A DNA stretch of 64,000 bases from assembly GCF_021023085.1 (NCBI RefSeq), contig NZ_PGCK01000014.1, forward strand, positions 1 through 64,000, given 5' to 3'. Positions within the stretch are counted from its first letter, which is position 1. Each line of letters opens with the position of its first letter. The translations under genes and the position numbers were made by a program. Source of the DNA: Methanooceanicella nereidis (GTDB lineage Archaea > Halobacteriota > Methanocellia > Methanocellales > Methanocellaceae). Under the pieces are notes generated by a model. It saw only the letters and a list, made by a program, of their open reading frames with translations, did no database searches and was not told the DNA's origin. Shown here in pieces: positions 1-9,243 of this stretch.

Positions 1-160
1 AGTGTACCTTAGTTACCCTTGTGTACTTAGTGGTTAAGCTAGTGTACCTTAGTTACCCTTGTGTACTTAGTGGTTAAGCTAGTGTACCTTAGTTACCCTT
101 GTGTACTTAGTGGTTAAGCTAGTGTACATTTGTTGCCTTTGTGCCCTAAGTCGAGAAAAA
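1..160. repeat. Tandem 40-nt repeat array, cut by window edge
   Basis: Three identical 40-nt units (1-40, 41-80, 81-120) are followed by a decayed fourth unit (121-160). Each unit begins AGTGTACCTTAG and ends TGGTTAAGCT. The period is not a multiple of 3 and no ORF spans it. There are no unique spacers, so it is not CRISPR. It is related to the 43-nt units near 47.8-48.1 kb, sharing GTGTACCTT and the GTGGTTAA end. The array probably continues left of the window. Confidence 0.9.
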
Positions 161-247
161 TTATCACTCATCTTAAAGAATAAGAATACGACGCCCAATA
201 GAAGAAACTACTAAGCGATACCCTATGATCACGCCAAAAATAGCAGC

Positions 248-1351
248 CTATTTTTCTTTTGTGACGTCCATGAGCTCTTCCGGGGGATAGTCTATCATTC
301 CAAGAGCTGCGACGGCCCCGATTATGCCCCTGTTACCTGTCACCTCATAGACCATGACACCGGAGTCTTTCGCTGCGGATAAAGCTTCATCTACCGTGAC
401 GATCCCTTTTCTTGCCTTCTTAGTAAATTCCAGAAGTGCCGGGCATGCTTTAAGGCCTATCTTCACCGCCATGGCAGTGTTATCGGACCGGGTCTGGGAC
501 TCAAGATACTCATGGGCTGACTGTATCACCGGATCGACCAGGTCATGCATGATCCCCATCTCAATATAGCTTACTGCGTTGCCGGCGGTCTTATACGGGA
601 CATCATGGTATAAAAAGCCGACATTATGGGATACCCGGTAAACGCCCTCTATGGAGGACAAAAGGTCCAGCAGTGACAGCGTCAGTGCAAATGTCGCCCC
701 GCCTTCCTCGCTATCGGTATCGTCGATCCCGATAGTGACATGCGTGAGAGCTTCCGTTACAATGACACCCTCCACATAGTCCGGTTTTTCATCATACGTG
801 ATATCAAGGACTCCGTCTGCCTGTTCCATCATCTCGGTAAGAGAGTATGCAGGGCCCCCGTATGTGCGTATATACTGGTAGACAAGCCCGTCTTTGACGA
901 TTACCTTTTCCAGGCCGAGAGAGATAATGTCGTCAAGATTAACGTCGCTTTCCCCGGCCTTTACTCGCTGCCGGAGTATCATACCATTCTTTCTTACTTT
1001 CGGATTGCCTTTTAAGTACATGAACTCGCAAAAAGCTATACAACCCTCGCTTCTGCACTCGTGGAATATCTCAACGAGGTCGTTGTCTACGGTGGTGAAT
1101 ATCCTTTTGCATGCGGATGCCGGCAGGCTGCGCATGCGCCTTCTCGCATACTTGGCGCGCTTTCTTCCGGCCCTTTCCTCGAGTACCTCCACGCATCCCT
1201 CATCTACGAACCGGTTTATCCAGTCCTGGACCGTGCTTCGCGGCAAGCCTGTGACAGATACGATGTCCTGGACGTCAAAATAACCCTTATCATGGGTGAT
1301 CCTATCAATAAGTTTAATGAACTCTTTTCTCTTTTCCAGGACTTTAAGCAT
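248..1351 (-). CDS. HTH plus TiaS-like (IDDTD) protein, possible methanogenesis marker 11
   Basis: 367 aa. The N-terminus (about residues 20-60) looks like a winged helix-turn-helix (TGLPRSTVQDWINRFVDEG) followed by a basic stretch. The C-terminal half carries IGIDDTD at 207-213. That motif is typical of the ATP/nucleotide-binding domain of TiaS (tRNA-Ile2 agmatinylcytidine synthetase) and of related methanogen proteins. The TiaS zinc-ribbon and OB parts are not evident, so it is unlikely to be TiaS itself. It resembles, from memory, the methanogenesis marker 11 family, but this is not certain. The HTH suggests a DNA- or RNA-binding role. It stands alone, divergent from the next gene. Confidence 0.55.
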   Translation of the reverse strand: MLKVLEKRKEFIKLIDRITHDKGYFDVQDIVSVTGLPRSTVQDWINRFVDEGCVEVLEERAGRKRAKYARRRMRSLPASACKRIFTTVDNDLVEIFHECRSEGCIAFCEFMYLKGNPKVRKNGMILRQRVKAGESDVNLDDIISLGLEKVIVKDGLVYQYIRTYGGPAYSLTEMMEQADGVLDITYDEKPDYVEGVIVTEALTHVTIGIDDTDSEEGGATFALTLSLLDLLSSIEGVYRVSHNVGFLYHDVPYKTAGNAVSYIEMGIMHDLVDPVIQSAHEYLESQTRSDNTAMAVKIGLKACPALLEFTKKARKGIVTVDEALSAAKDSGVMVYEVTGNRGIIGAVAALGMIDYPPEELMDVTKEK

Positions 1352-1566
1352 GATCCGTCTGACCTACAGAGTAATTAATTAAGTATTGATAATTAATATA
1401 TTTATTTCCGGGCCGGATAAAGAAATATACTTTCTAGTGGCTGCTCATGAGATTTATACGATAAGATTATAATTCATCTAAAATATTTGCTTATGACAAA
1501 AAGGCTCATATTTTATTAGGTATATGTGCATTATATTCTAAAATAATTAAACAGGGATCAGGCATC
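1352..1566. promoter_or_regulatory. Divergent AT-rich intergenic region
   Basis: 215 bp between two divergent genes and strongly AT-rich. It contains several TATA-like stretches (TTAATATATTTATT near 1394-1407; ATTATATTCTAAAAT near 1531-1545). It must hold promoters for both neighbours, but none can be assigned firmly. No small ORF or RNA was recognised. Confidence 0.4.
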
Positions 1567-2718
1567 ATGGAATCGGAACCACCTAAGGAAAGCACAGGAT
1601 CGAAGCTCATATTCATTGCGACGCTGGCAGTATTATTTTTAATAATGGTAGCGTGTGCTTTCGTAATATACGGATACATCACTCAAGGCACGGGAAATGC
1701 GACCACAGCGCCGACACTAATCCCGACAGCGACACCGGCCCCGACACCTTCCATAATGCCAACGCCGACCCCTACGCCCACACCGGAGCCTACCACTGAT
1801 CCCGTACAGCAGTGCCAGGACGATGTAAGGCTGAATAAGGAACTGTCCGTTTATTATAACCCGGGTATCTGGGAGGACTATGTGGTCTATGAGAATAGCC
1901 AGAACGGCGTGAACAGGGTATATCTTTTCGATACTAAGACCTCGACTGAAATAAAGATAGCTGAAGGCAACATCATGTCCTATGGCTGTATCGGGAACGG
2001 CAAAGTCGTGTTGATCGACCGGGACAATTATAAGATGTTCGTATATGATATTGAGACGAACACTAACTCGACACTGATCCTCGAGGAAAACAAGCCTCGA
2101 TTCAACCCCGATATTTATGGCAGAAGGATAGCTTTCTGTCAGGACGATGGCGGATATAACGACCATTATGGCCAGTGGATGAGCAAGTTCAGCATTTACA
2201 TAACGGACTATGTCGACAGCACGACAAGCTGTATCGTCCCGGACATCTCGGAGCCCACTGACATCAGGCTATATGATAATTATGTCGTATGGACGTCATA
2301 CGATGGCCAGAATAGCGACATCTACATGTTCAACATCCCTAAGGGGAGCATGACCAAAATAACTGACGGGAACGCTAAAAACGATCACCCTAGAATATAT
2401 GACAATTATGTCATATACCACAGTAATGCCAAAGACGGCCAGCACATATATTCCTATAATATTGACACGGAAGAAACCAGGATGATCTCGTCTGTCGGAA
2501 AACAGTACAACGCGGACATATATGGCTCGAAGGTCGTCTATGATGATTCAAGGATAGGCAACTGGAACATTTACATATATGACCTTCGGACAGGACAGGA
2601 AAAATGGCTGACATACGAAACCCATGACCAGCTGAACCCCCACATATACGGGAATAAGGTCGTATATCTTGATAACAGGAATGGCGGCTGGGATGTCTAT
2701 ATGATAGATATAGAGTGA
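1567..2718 (+). CDS. Membrane-anchored TolB-like beta-propeller surface protein
   Basis: 383 aa. One transmembrane segment lies near residues 14-38, followed by a Pro/Thr-rich linker (PTPTPTPTPEPT, about 47-78) typical of archaeal cell-surface proteins. The rest (about 95-383) is built from repeated blades of the type YGxxVVYxDxRxGxWxIYxYDL, the TolB/periplasmic beta-propeller repeat. It is expected to be displayed outside the membrane, probably glycosylated on the linker. The binding partner is unknown. The next gene (prenyltransferase) starts 6 nt after its stop, so the two are probably co-transcribed. Confidence 0.75.
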   Translation: MESEPPKESTGSKLIFIATLAVLFLIMVACAFVIYGYITQGTGNATTAPTLIPTATPAPTPSIMPTPTPTPTPEPTTDPVQQCQDDVRLNKELSVYYNPGIWEDYVVYENSQNGVNRVYLFDTKTSTEIKIAEGNIMSYGCIGNGKVVLIDRDNYKMFVYDIETNTNSTLILEENKPRFNPDIYGRRIAFCQDDGGYNDHYGQWMSKFSIYITDYVDSTTSCIVPDISEPTDIRLYDNYVVWTSYDGQNSDIYMFNIPKGSMTKITDGNAKNDHPRIYDNYVIYHSNAKDGQHIYSYNIDTEETRMISSVGKQYNADIYGSKVVYDDSRIGNWNIYIYDLRTGQEKWLTYETHDQLNPHIYGNKVVYLDNRNGGWDVYMIDIE

Positions 2719-2724
2719 TGGCCG

Positions 2725-3660
2725 ATGCGGGATATAATAAAGGCGTGGATAAAGGAGTTCAGAGGGCTGTTTCTTTTGTTCGTAACGCTGCCGGTGATCT
2801 TAGGCAGCGTCATATCCTTCGTATTTTATCCCGAAGCGTTTAGCCTTTATTACTTTTTAATATCGGTAATAGCGATGCTATCGCTGCATGCAGGTACAGT
2901 CATCCTGAACGATTTCTTCGATTTTAAAAGCGGTACGGACGTGATCAATACCGAAAGAACTCCCTATAGCGGAGGAAGCGGGCTTCTTCCGGGTAACGTA
3001 CTGAAGCCAAAACAGGTCTTCATTGCGGGGCTGTTTTGTTTCATGATATGTACAGTCCTGGGGATCTTTATAGTATTGACAAGAAGCCCAATAGTCATGG
3101 TAATAGGAGTCATAGGTGTGGTACTCGGGTTTTTTTATACTGCGCCTCCCTTTAAATTGGCTTATAGAGGTTTTGGCGAGATCGCGAGGCTTATAGCCAC
3201 CCCTTTGATGGTGCTGGGCGCATTTTTTGTACAGGTGCCCGTAGGTTCCGGATGGGAAGTAATACAATATATGGAAGGTATCGCCGTAGCTACAATAGCC
3301 TCACTGCCGCTAGCGTTCCTGAATACAGGCGCCCTGTACATATTTGAGTTCCCGGACTACAATGCGGATATTAAGGTGGGAAAGAAAAACCTCGTCGTAA
3401 GGCTCGGAAGGCAAAAGGCATCATATGTATACGTCCTGTTGAACATACTCGCATACCTGTCCCTGACTATCGGTATTTATACAGGGATCCTTCCTTTAAT
3501 GGCAGGGATAGTCTTCATCCTGATACCGCTTTCTGCCGCATCAATTCTCGGGCTGATGAGATATTTCGATCATGTGAAGCGTCTTGTGCCATACCTGAAG
3601 ATCGCGAGCGACACGTATGTCATCGCAAGCATATTGATGATAGTAGCGTTTATGGTATGA
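2725..3660 (+). CDS. UbiA-family prenyltransferase (MenA-like)
   Basis: 311-aa polytopic membrane protein. The first aspartate motif NDFFDFKSGTD begins at N62. It is followed by TPYSGGSG, a MenA-type signature, and the second motif DYNAD lies at 211-215. Family members transfer a polyprenyl chain from its diphosphate to an aromatic or polar acceptor (here perhaps a naphthoate-like or lipid acceptor) using Mg2+ bound by these aspartates. Length is normal for the family. It is translationally close to the upstream surface protein. The prenyl diphosphate synthase at 3.9-4.9 kb could supply the donor. The acceptor cannot be told from sequence. Confidence 0.82.
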   Translation: MRDIIKAWIKEFRGLFLLFVTLPVILGSVISFVFYPEAFSLYYFLISVIAMLSLHAGTVILNDFFDFKSGTDVINTERTPYSGGSGLLPGNVLKPKQVFIAGLFCFMICTVLGIFIVLTRSPIVMVIGVIGVVLGFFYTAPPFKLAYRGFGEIARLIATPLMVLGAFFVQVPVGSGWEVIQYMEGIAVATIASLPLAFLNTGALYIFEFPDYNADIKVGKKNLVVRLGRQKASYVYVLLNILAYLSLTIGIYTGILPLMAGIVFILIPLSAASILGLMRYFDHVKRLVPYLKIASDTYVIASILMIVAFMV

Positions 3661-3785
3661 TGTCACGGCCATACCAGAAATTGAAAGAAGTGTCTTATTA
3701 AATAAATTTAGCCTGATCAGTATATCATGGCACATGACTGCGATCTTTAATTCTGTACGCAGATTTATTGCAGGTTCATCTTAAA

Positions 3786-3868
3786 AGCTCAAAGACTTCT
3801 TAAAGAGCTCAATGCATTTTTAGAGAAACATAGACATCTTTGAGCCTTTGAGCCTTTGAGCCTTTGAG
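3786..3868. repeat. CTCAAAGG palindromic element, copy 1 with TTTGAGCC tandem
   Basis: An AGCTCAAAGACTTCT arm starts at 3786. The opposing side is CATCTTTGAGCC, followed by an 8-nt tandem (TTTGAGCC repeated to 3868). The two sides are imperfect inverted complements. Similar elements occur at 26395-26449 and 51040-51104. It lies in the 277-bp gap between two convergent genes, which holds no other recognisable feature. Confidence 0.55.
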
Positions 3869-3937
3869 AAAATATGATAGTATACTGATCAAGTCATAAA
3901 ACAACGAATAAATAGAAAAGACGACCGGTCACAGCCA

Positions 3938-4882
3938 TCATTTGTCCCTGGTCAGGATGTAATCGCACAGGTCTTCAAGATGTGTTTTATACTTGCTGTC
4001 CCTTATCGGCTTTAATGCGTCCCTGGCGGCATTCGCTTTATCCTGTGCCAGTTTCTCGGCCTCTTCTATGGAAGGCTTCAGTGCTTTTAACAACTCTTCC
4101 CGGGACATCTTTAGCATATCCTCGCGTTTTAGCCCGTTCTTCATAGCCAGAAGAAGCACCAGGGTCGGGCGGTTCATTTTAAGATCTATCATGATAGGCT
4201 TGCCAAGGGTTTCTTTATCGGATGTGAAATCCAGTATGTCATCCTTCATCTGGAACGCGATCCCGATATTATCCCCGTAGCGGTTCAAAGCGTCCACTTC
4301 TTTCTTTGTTCCGCCGCCGACAAGAGCCCCTACTTCCGAGGATGCCCTGAACAGAGAAGCGGTCTTTTTCTGGGCTATCTTATAATAATCATCGATGCCA
4401 TAATCGCGATTTGTAAGTTCCATGGCTTCGCCTTCTGCCAGACGGAGTAAAGAGGTGGAGGCGCATTCTATGATCGCCCTGGTGACCTGAAGGTCGCTTC
4501 TTGCGGCCTGCTTTATGGTCAAAGCCAGCATCGCGTCCGCGGCTATCAACGCCATATGGTTTCCCCAGCGGGCATTGATCGTCGCCTTACCGCGCCGGGT
4601 TTCGGACGAGTCGATAATATCGTCGAGAATGAGCGAGGTGTTATGAATCATTTCCACTACAAGTGCCGGCACTAATGATTGTGCCAGGGTCCCGCCCACG
4701 GATTCGCAGGATAAGGTCAGTATAGTGGACCGCAGCCGCTTACCCCTCTGTGATAGTGCATACTTTACAACTTCGGCAAGCTCAGCAGGCTCGATCACGA
4801 ACGATAATAGGTCTAGCTCCTTATCTATAAGCGCCGCCCTTGTCGATATCAATTTTTCTAATTCGCCGAACGATTGATTCAT
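3938..4882 (-). CDS. Trans-polyprenyl diphosphate synthase (GGPP synthase type)
   Basis: About 314 aa from the ATG at 4882. An in-frame ATG at 4906 would add 8 residues, but 4882 is preceded by GAGATAGGTAGT. The first aspartate-rich motif is LILDDIIDSSETRRGK (DDxxD plus RRG) and the second is MKDDILDF. The enzyme condenses IPP with allylic diphosphates, most likely giving geranylgeranyl diphosphate for archaeal ether lipids, or a longer chain for a quinone-like carrier. It is cytosolic. It stands alone on the minus strand, convergent with the UbiA gene. Chain length cannot be read reliably by eye. Confidence 0.88.
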   Translation of the reverse strand: MNQSFGELEKLISTRAALIDKELDLLSFVIEPAELAEVVKYALSQRGKRLRSTILTLSCESVGGTLAQSLVPALVVEMIHNTSLILDDIIDSSETRRGKATINARWGNHMALIAADAMLALTIKQAARSDLQVTRAIIECASTSLLRLAEGEAMELTNRDYGIDDYYKIAQKKTASLFRASSEVGALVGGGTKKEVDALNRYGDNIGIAFQMKDDILDFTSDKETLGKPIMIDLKMNRPTLVLLLAMKNGLKREDMLKMSREELLKALKPSIEEAEKLAQDKANAARDALKPIRDSKYKTHLEDLCDYILTRDK

Positions 4883-5081
4883 ACTACCTATCTCTTTTAG
4901 AAACATCTACAAGATAAATAGTTTGCTTTTTTATCAACTCTTTTTTGGTTGAAATCTAAAAAGACCATAATGAAAATTAAAATGTAGACATATACATAAT
5001 AATGGAAAAACCTACCGACCGGATAAGAGTAAGGGTTAAATATTATCAGGGAATGTGCGCCTGACATTTTTAGTCAGGCCT

Positions 5082-5855
5082 TCATTTTTTAGCCGTCACG
5101 ATCAGGTCATAAGAATCGGAAGTGCCCATAATATCCATATTGAAATTTTCATAAAACCGCAGTCCTTTAAAGCCTGCTTTTTCCATTAATTCCCGGACCT
5201 TACCAGGGCTCACAGGATTATACTCTACGACATCGACATTGAATTCAGGCTTGCCTTTGCGCTCTATGATAGAAAGGATATTGAAAACAACACTATCCTT
5301 ATGATAATCTATGGCAAATATGAAGACATCGACACATTCCCCGTCTCTTGTATAAAGCGATGGAATAAAGCGCTCTCTGTCGCGATACAATGCGTCAAAG
5401 TTCTCCAGATGCAAGATACATAGGCCGCCGGGTTTCAGGACATCATACATGTTCCGGATAGCGCAATAGAGGTTTTCATCCCCGAACTCATGCGGCAGGG
5501 AATTACCCATGGATATAACACAATCATATCTCTTTTCGATTACGGAAGAGATCTCCTTAATGTCGAGGTTGTAAATATAACAGCTCATACCATGTTTCCG
5601 GAGGTTCTTCGTGGCCATCGCGATCATATCGGGCGACAGGTCAACGCCATCGGTATCATAGCCCATGCTGGAAAGCATTACGAGGTGAAAACCGGTCCCG
5701 CAATGGCAGTCAAGGACCGACCTGACATTATTCTCCGATAATATCTTTTTAAAAAAGCCCTCTTCCTTTTTACGACGATTATCCCAGGGCATTAAAAGAT
5801 CATACCGGTCAGCAATACCTGAATAAAATTCGTGGATCCTGTGCCTGTCCGACAT
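5082..5855 (-). CDS. SAM-dependent methyltransferase, class I
   Basis: About 257 aa from the ATG at 5855. A GTG at 5897 would add 14 basic residues. The Rossmann-type core has motif I VLDCHCGTGFH (C-H-C-G-T-G where D-x-G-x-G-x-G is usual), GVDLSPDMI as the acidic SAM-ribose motif, and LKPGG before the fifth strand. The family methylates small molecules, lipids or proteins; the substrate is not evident. The variant motif I keeps the key glycines only in part. It is a single gene with tRNA-Ser upstream. Confidence 0.7.
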   Translation of the reverse strand: MSDRHRIHEFYSGIADRYDLLMPWDNRRKKEEGFFKKILSENNVRSVLDCHCGTGFHLVMLSSMGYDTDGVDLSPDMIAMATKNLRKHGMSCYIYNLDIKEISSVIEKRYDCVISMGNSLPHEFGDENLYCAIRNMYDVLKPGGLCILHLENFDALYRDRERFIPSLYTRDGECVDVFIFAIDYHKDSVVFNILSIIERKGKPEFNVDVVEYNPVSPGKVRELMEKAGFKGLRFYENFNMDIMGTSDSYDLIVTAKK

Positions 5856-5998
5856 CTTACGATTCCTAGATAGGGATTGTCTGCGCTTATATGACACCCT
5901 AAAATAAAGCGAAAATCAGGATATATGATAAAACTTGAAAGCGGGTGAAAGCACCGCCATATGATAAAACCTTATAGAACTATTAGAGATAATAACAG

Positions 5999-6080
5999 CG
6001 CCGAGGAGGAGACTTGAACTCCTAAGGCCTTGCGACCGCTGGTTTTCGAGACCAGTCCCTTACCGTTAGAGTACCTCGGC
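5999..6080 (-). tRNA. tRNA-Ser (CGA)
   Basis: The reverse strand folds as a class II tRNA. The acceptor is GCCGAGG pairing with CCTCGGC and the discriminator is G. The anticodon arm is CTGGT-CTCGAAA-ACCAG with anticodon CGA, and a long variable arm is built on CGGTCGCAAGGCC. The T arm is AGGAG-TTCAAGT-CTCCT. The long variable arm and G73 fit tRNA-Ser, which decodes UCG. No CCA is encoded and no intron is seen. Confidence 0.93.
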
Positions 6081-6314
6081 ATCCAGTGAAAATAATATCC
6101 GCACGATAATAACGTGTGAAATTATTGGACGAATACTTTCCTCATTTTATCTATCACGACTATTTAAATTTTATGCCCACGCGATTTATATGAAAATATT
6201 TTGTTAAGACAATGGAATATTAAAAAAGTGGTTAATAGCTTATAAAAAGACACCAAAATAAGCTTCCAAATGTTTTTAACTCAACAAAGATAAATATCAT
6301 AATCAGTGATCCAT

Positions 6315-6476
6315 ATGTCTGGCAAGTTTAGAAAGCGTGACATAGAAAGAAAGGGTAGCAAAAAGGAACGCGAAAAGGACATGAAACTCGTTGATGAAAA
6401 CAAGGAGGATCTCGCCCACCCTGAAAAAATTGCCAGGGAGCTTGAAAAAGTCACCCCCGTGGAAGAGATTGAATAA
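6315..6476 (+). CDS. Small highly charged protein of unknown function
   Basis: 53 codons from ATG 6315 (MSGKFRKRDIERKG...) to TAA 6474-6476. It is rich in Lys, Glu and Arg, with no Cys or membrane segment, and is probably helical. A TATA-like CTTATAAAA lies near 6239. It ends 23 nt before the ubiquitin-like gene on the same strand, so the two may form an operon. I do not recognise the family. The coding call rests on the open frame, strand agreement and composition. Confidence 0.55.
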   Translation: MSGKFRKRDIERKGSKKEREKDMKLVDENKEDLAHPEKIARELEKVTPVEEIE

Positions 6477-6499
6477 TTCTAAAAACATTTACATTTTAG

Positions 6500-6715
6500 G
6501 TGAACATATTGAAAATTCCTGTAAAGATTTATGCAGGTAAAGTAAGCAGCATGGATGTCGAACTTCCGGAAGGTTCCACATATATTGACCTGCTTGATAC
6601 ATTAAAGATAAACCCGGAAACGGTGATCGTTTTCAAGAATGGAACGCCCGTTGCAGTAGATTCAAATGTGACATCGGGCAATGTGGACATTATGAGAGTG
6701 GTATCTGGCGGATAG
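6500..6715 (+). CDS. MoaD/ThiS-like ubiquitin-fold protein ending in GG (SAMP-like)
   Basis: 71 aa from the GTG at 6500, with a TTG at 6509 as an alternative. The beta-grasp pattern (IPVKIYAGKVSSMDVELPEGSTYIDLLDTL...) ends exactly in VVSGG. A free C-terminal di-glycine is the activation site of MoaD, ThiS and the archaeal small modifier proteins (SAMPs): an E1-like enzyme adenylates it, then it becomes a thiocarboxylate or is ligated to lysine. The cysteine desulfurase 240 nt downstream on the same strand could donate the sulfur. Whether it serves cofactor/tRNA sulfur transfer or protein modification cannot be decided here. Confidence 0.8.
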   Translation: MNILKIPVKIYAGKVSSMDVELPEGSTYIDLLDTLKINPETVIVFKNGTPVAVDSNVTSGNVDIMRVVSGG

Positions 6716-6736
6716 CCGGGTATCACGGCTTTTTTT
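6714..6736 (+). terminator. Hairpin plus T-run terminator
   Basis: Directly at the stop of the GG protein: AGCCG stem, 7-nt loop, CGGCT, then six T (6731-6736). The short stem and oligo-T fit an archaeal intrinsic terminator that would separate this gene from the cysteine desulfurase. Confidence 0.6.
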
Positions 6737-6958
6737 AGATACTGTCCGGTGTTCACGGTGATTTTCTAGCAAAAACTTACAAAAATAATGGATAACCAGT
6801 CATTCATTCATCCCGAAGTCTTATAGTATATCTCAATTGTCTCGACGCTTTCTTTAGAAAAATTTGATACATAGGATCCTTGTCATCGCGTTGAGCCTTC
6901 GTTAGTATGGCACGTTATATTCATAACTGATAAGCGTTATAAAAAACTCAGAAAAGCC

Positions 6959-8140
6959 ATGTATGATGTCTATAGTATAAGAGAAGACTTTCCAGTCCTC
7001 AGGGAAGTGATCTATCTTGACAGCGCGGCCACGAGCCAGAAGCCGGTCCAGGTAGCAGATGCAGTGAGCGAGTACTTTAAAAGATATTGCGGAAATTACG
7101 GCAGAGGAGCTCACAGGCTGTCTAAAATGACCACGGAAAAATATGAGGATGCGCGTGAAGATGTGGCTTCATTCCTCGGCTTGCCGGCAAAAAAATCAAT
7201 TTTCACAAGAAATGCGACGGAAAGCATAAACATGGTAGCGCTGGGGATGGACTGGAAAAAGGGAGACAACATCATAACGGCTGTTGTGGAACATCACAGT
7301 AACCTTCTGCCGTGGATAAGATTGAGAGAGAAAGGCGTTGAAGTCACCATAGTTGATTCCGATGATAAGGGTATCGTGTCTCCGGCAAGCATTGAGGAAG
7401 CGATCACAGAAAGGACCAGGCTCATCGCGATCGGGCACGTATCTAACTTTTTTGGCTCGGTACAGGACATCAAATCTATTTCTAAGATAGCGAAAAAACA
7501 TGGAGTTAAATTCCTGGTAGACGCTGCACAATCGGCAGGTGAAATGCAAATAGACTTTCGGGGTCTTGACATTGATTTTTTATGCCTGCCAGGTCATAAA
7601 GGCCTTTTAGGGCCCCAGGGGACCGGCATATTGTATATACGGGAACCTGAGCGGTTATCTCCAGTATATGTAGGCGGCGGCACTATAAAGACTGTGACAC
7701 TTGACGAGTTTAGTTTTGATGAGATACCGTCGAGGTTTGAATATGGGACTCCTAACATACCGGGAGTCATAGGGCTTGGCAGGGCTGTGAACTACGTAAA
7801 GGACATAGGCGTGGAGAGCATCGAATCGCACTTAAAGGCCGTATCTGGATACTGCGTAAAGCGTCTTTCGGAGATCCCGCAGGTAGAGATATATGGCCCG
7901 GAGAACAGGGGATCCCTGGTATCTTTCAATGTAAGGAATGTAAACCCCCATGACGCGGCAATGATACTGGACGAGACTAAAAAGATATGTGTCAGGAGCG
8001 GACAGCATTGTGCTCAAACGGCTCTTGCCAGATTATGTATCAGTGGTTCCATAAGGGCGTCTTTCGGCTGCTATACGACTATGGAAGAAATAGATGCCCT
8101 CGCAGAATCGGTAGAGATGATAGCGAAGGCATTTTCCTGA
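6959..8140 (+). CDS. Cysteine desulfurase, SufS/Csd type
   Basis: 393 aa. It is a fold-type I PLP enzyme with the PLP lysine K214 in LPGHKGLLGPQGTG, D188 in FLVDAAQS, and the catalytic cysteine C351 in RSGQHCAQ. The short loop around C351 marks group II (SufS/CsdA) rather than NifS/IscS. It converts cysteine to alanine and carries the sulfur as a persulfide for Fe-S clusters, tRNA thiolation or other thio-cofactors. Many methanogens lack one and use sulfide directly, so its presence is informative. It lies downstream of the ubiquitin-like GG protein on the same strand. Confidence 0.93.
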   Translation: MYDVYSIREDFPVLREVIYLDSAATSQKPVQVADAVSEYFKRYCGNYGRGAHRLSKMTTEKYEDAREDVASFLGLPAKKSIFTRNATESINMVALGMDWKKGDNIITAVVEHHSNLLPWIRLREKGVEVTIVDSDDKGIVSPASIEEAITERTRLIAIGHVSNFFGSVQDIKSISKIAKKHGVKFLVDAAQSAGEMQIDFRGLDIDFLCLPGHKGLLGPQGTGILYIREPERLSPVYVGGGTIKTVTLDEFSFDEIPSRFEYGTPNIPGVIGLGRAVNYVKDIGVESIESHLKAVSGYCVKRLSEIPQVEIYGPENRGSLVSFNVRNVNPHDAAMILDETKKICVRSGQHCAQTALARLCISGSIRASFGCYTTMEEIDALAESVEMIAKAFS

Positions 8141-9016
8141 TCATTCCTCGAAAGAGATATTTACTGGTTTAGCGGCTATCTCTGGCGCGACACCATGTTC
8201 TATTCCCTCTACTGCCCATAAATATAGTAGAGTGTAATATGAGGTCTTAACGAACTGGTTCAGCGTCGATATCAGTGATATCCCCGTGAAAGCGACCATT
8301 ATGCCTGCGATCGCGGCGACTAAGAAATTGATCCCTGCCAGCGATAGGAATATGCCGGCCCCGGCCATCAAAGATAGAACAACGCCCGCAAACCCGAACA
8401 TACCTGTCAATATCCTGATCCCGATCTCCCCGACACCGATAGCCACAAGGTTATTCCCCACAATTTCAATCGACTTCTTTATCGTGTTTTGATATCCGAG
8501 GCCGGATATCACGGCAACGGGAACTAAAAGCCTGCTGGCAACGTCCCAGCCTTCTTCGACTATACCGGCAAAAATACCTCCGATAAAGTTAAAACCGGGG
8601 TTCCTGCGCTTCATCCTTGAACCTTTGAAAAGTTTGACGATGAATGATAGGATCACTCCGGTCAATGACAATAATGCCAATGTTGATGCTACCGAAGCAG
8701 ATCTGTTAAAAGCATTTCTCATTGAAGACCGGCCATTTTTCACGTGCTCGTATACCGCATATGAGGATGCCCCCATAAAAAAATAGCTGACCATGTAGCT
8801 TATGAACAGTGCCGCAATTATGAAGAACCCGAGTATACTAATGCCCGCTTTGCCCATGACGTTAAAAATGATCACAGGCACTATGAGCAATATGCTTATC
8901 CCTGTGCTTACCAGCACAGATAGTAGTGACGGAAGAAGCAGTTTTGGCTCCTCTATGACCATACGGTAACACTCTATCATGTATTTAAACGCCTGGCTAA
9001 TATGTTCCCAAACCAT
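8141..9016 (-). CDS. Polytopic membrane protein, DUF6159-like
   Basis: About 291 aa from the ATG at 9016. That start has AGGTG spaced just upstream (9023-9027), whereas the longer frame starts with a non-hydrophobic leader. About six hydrophobic segments are visible (e.g. LLPSLLSVLVSTGISILLIVPVIIF and GFFIIAALFISYMVSYFFMGA). A basic loop (GSRMKRRNPG) lies mid-protein. It resembles the DUF6159 family, whose function is unknown. It is convergent with the cysteine desulfurase with no gap between stops. Confidence 0.6.
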   Translation of the reverse strand: MVWEHISQAFKYMIECYRMVIEEPKLLLPSLLSVLVSTGISILLIVPVIIFNVMGKAGISILGFFIIAALFISYMVSYFFMGASSYAVYEHVKNGRSSMRNAFNRSASVASTLALLSLTGVILSFIVKLFKGSRMKRRNPGFNFIGGIFAGIVEEGWDVASRLLVPVAVISGLGYQNTIKKSIEIVGNNLVAIGVGEIGIRILTGMFGFAGVVLSLMAGAGIFLSLAGINFLVAAIAGIMVAFTGISLISTLNQFVKTSYYTLLYLWAVEGIEHGVAPEIAAKPVNISFEE

Positions 9017-9243
9017 TTTAACACCTGCTTGACAGCTTAATAATGATATCATGTACATATAACCTTGTAAACGCCGCCATGGCAATATTTACAATTAAAT
9101 GAGAACAAATATAAAAATATCTATAATCTGATAACAAATAACAAATAACAAGATTTATTTTTAATAAAAACAATTCATAAATGACCTTAAGATTATATAA
9201 TAATCATAGGCAACCCATGTGAACCATCGATGACGGTGTAACT

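Noticed and set aside
1-160. CRISPR array
   Set aside because: Units are directly adjacent with no unique spacers, no hairpin-type repeat and no cas genes in the window.
1533-1549. 17-mer ATATTCTAAAATAATTA shared with 52417-52433
   Set aside because: AT-only-type sequence likely to recur by chance in a 64-kb AT-rich search; no common gene context.
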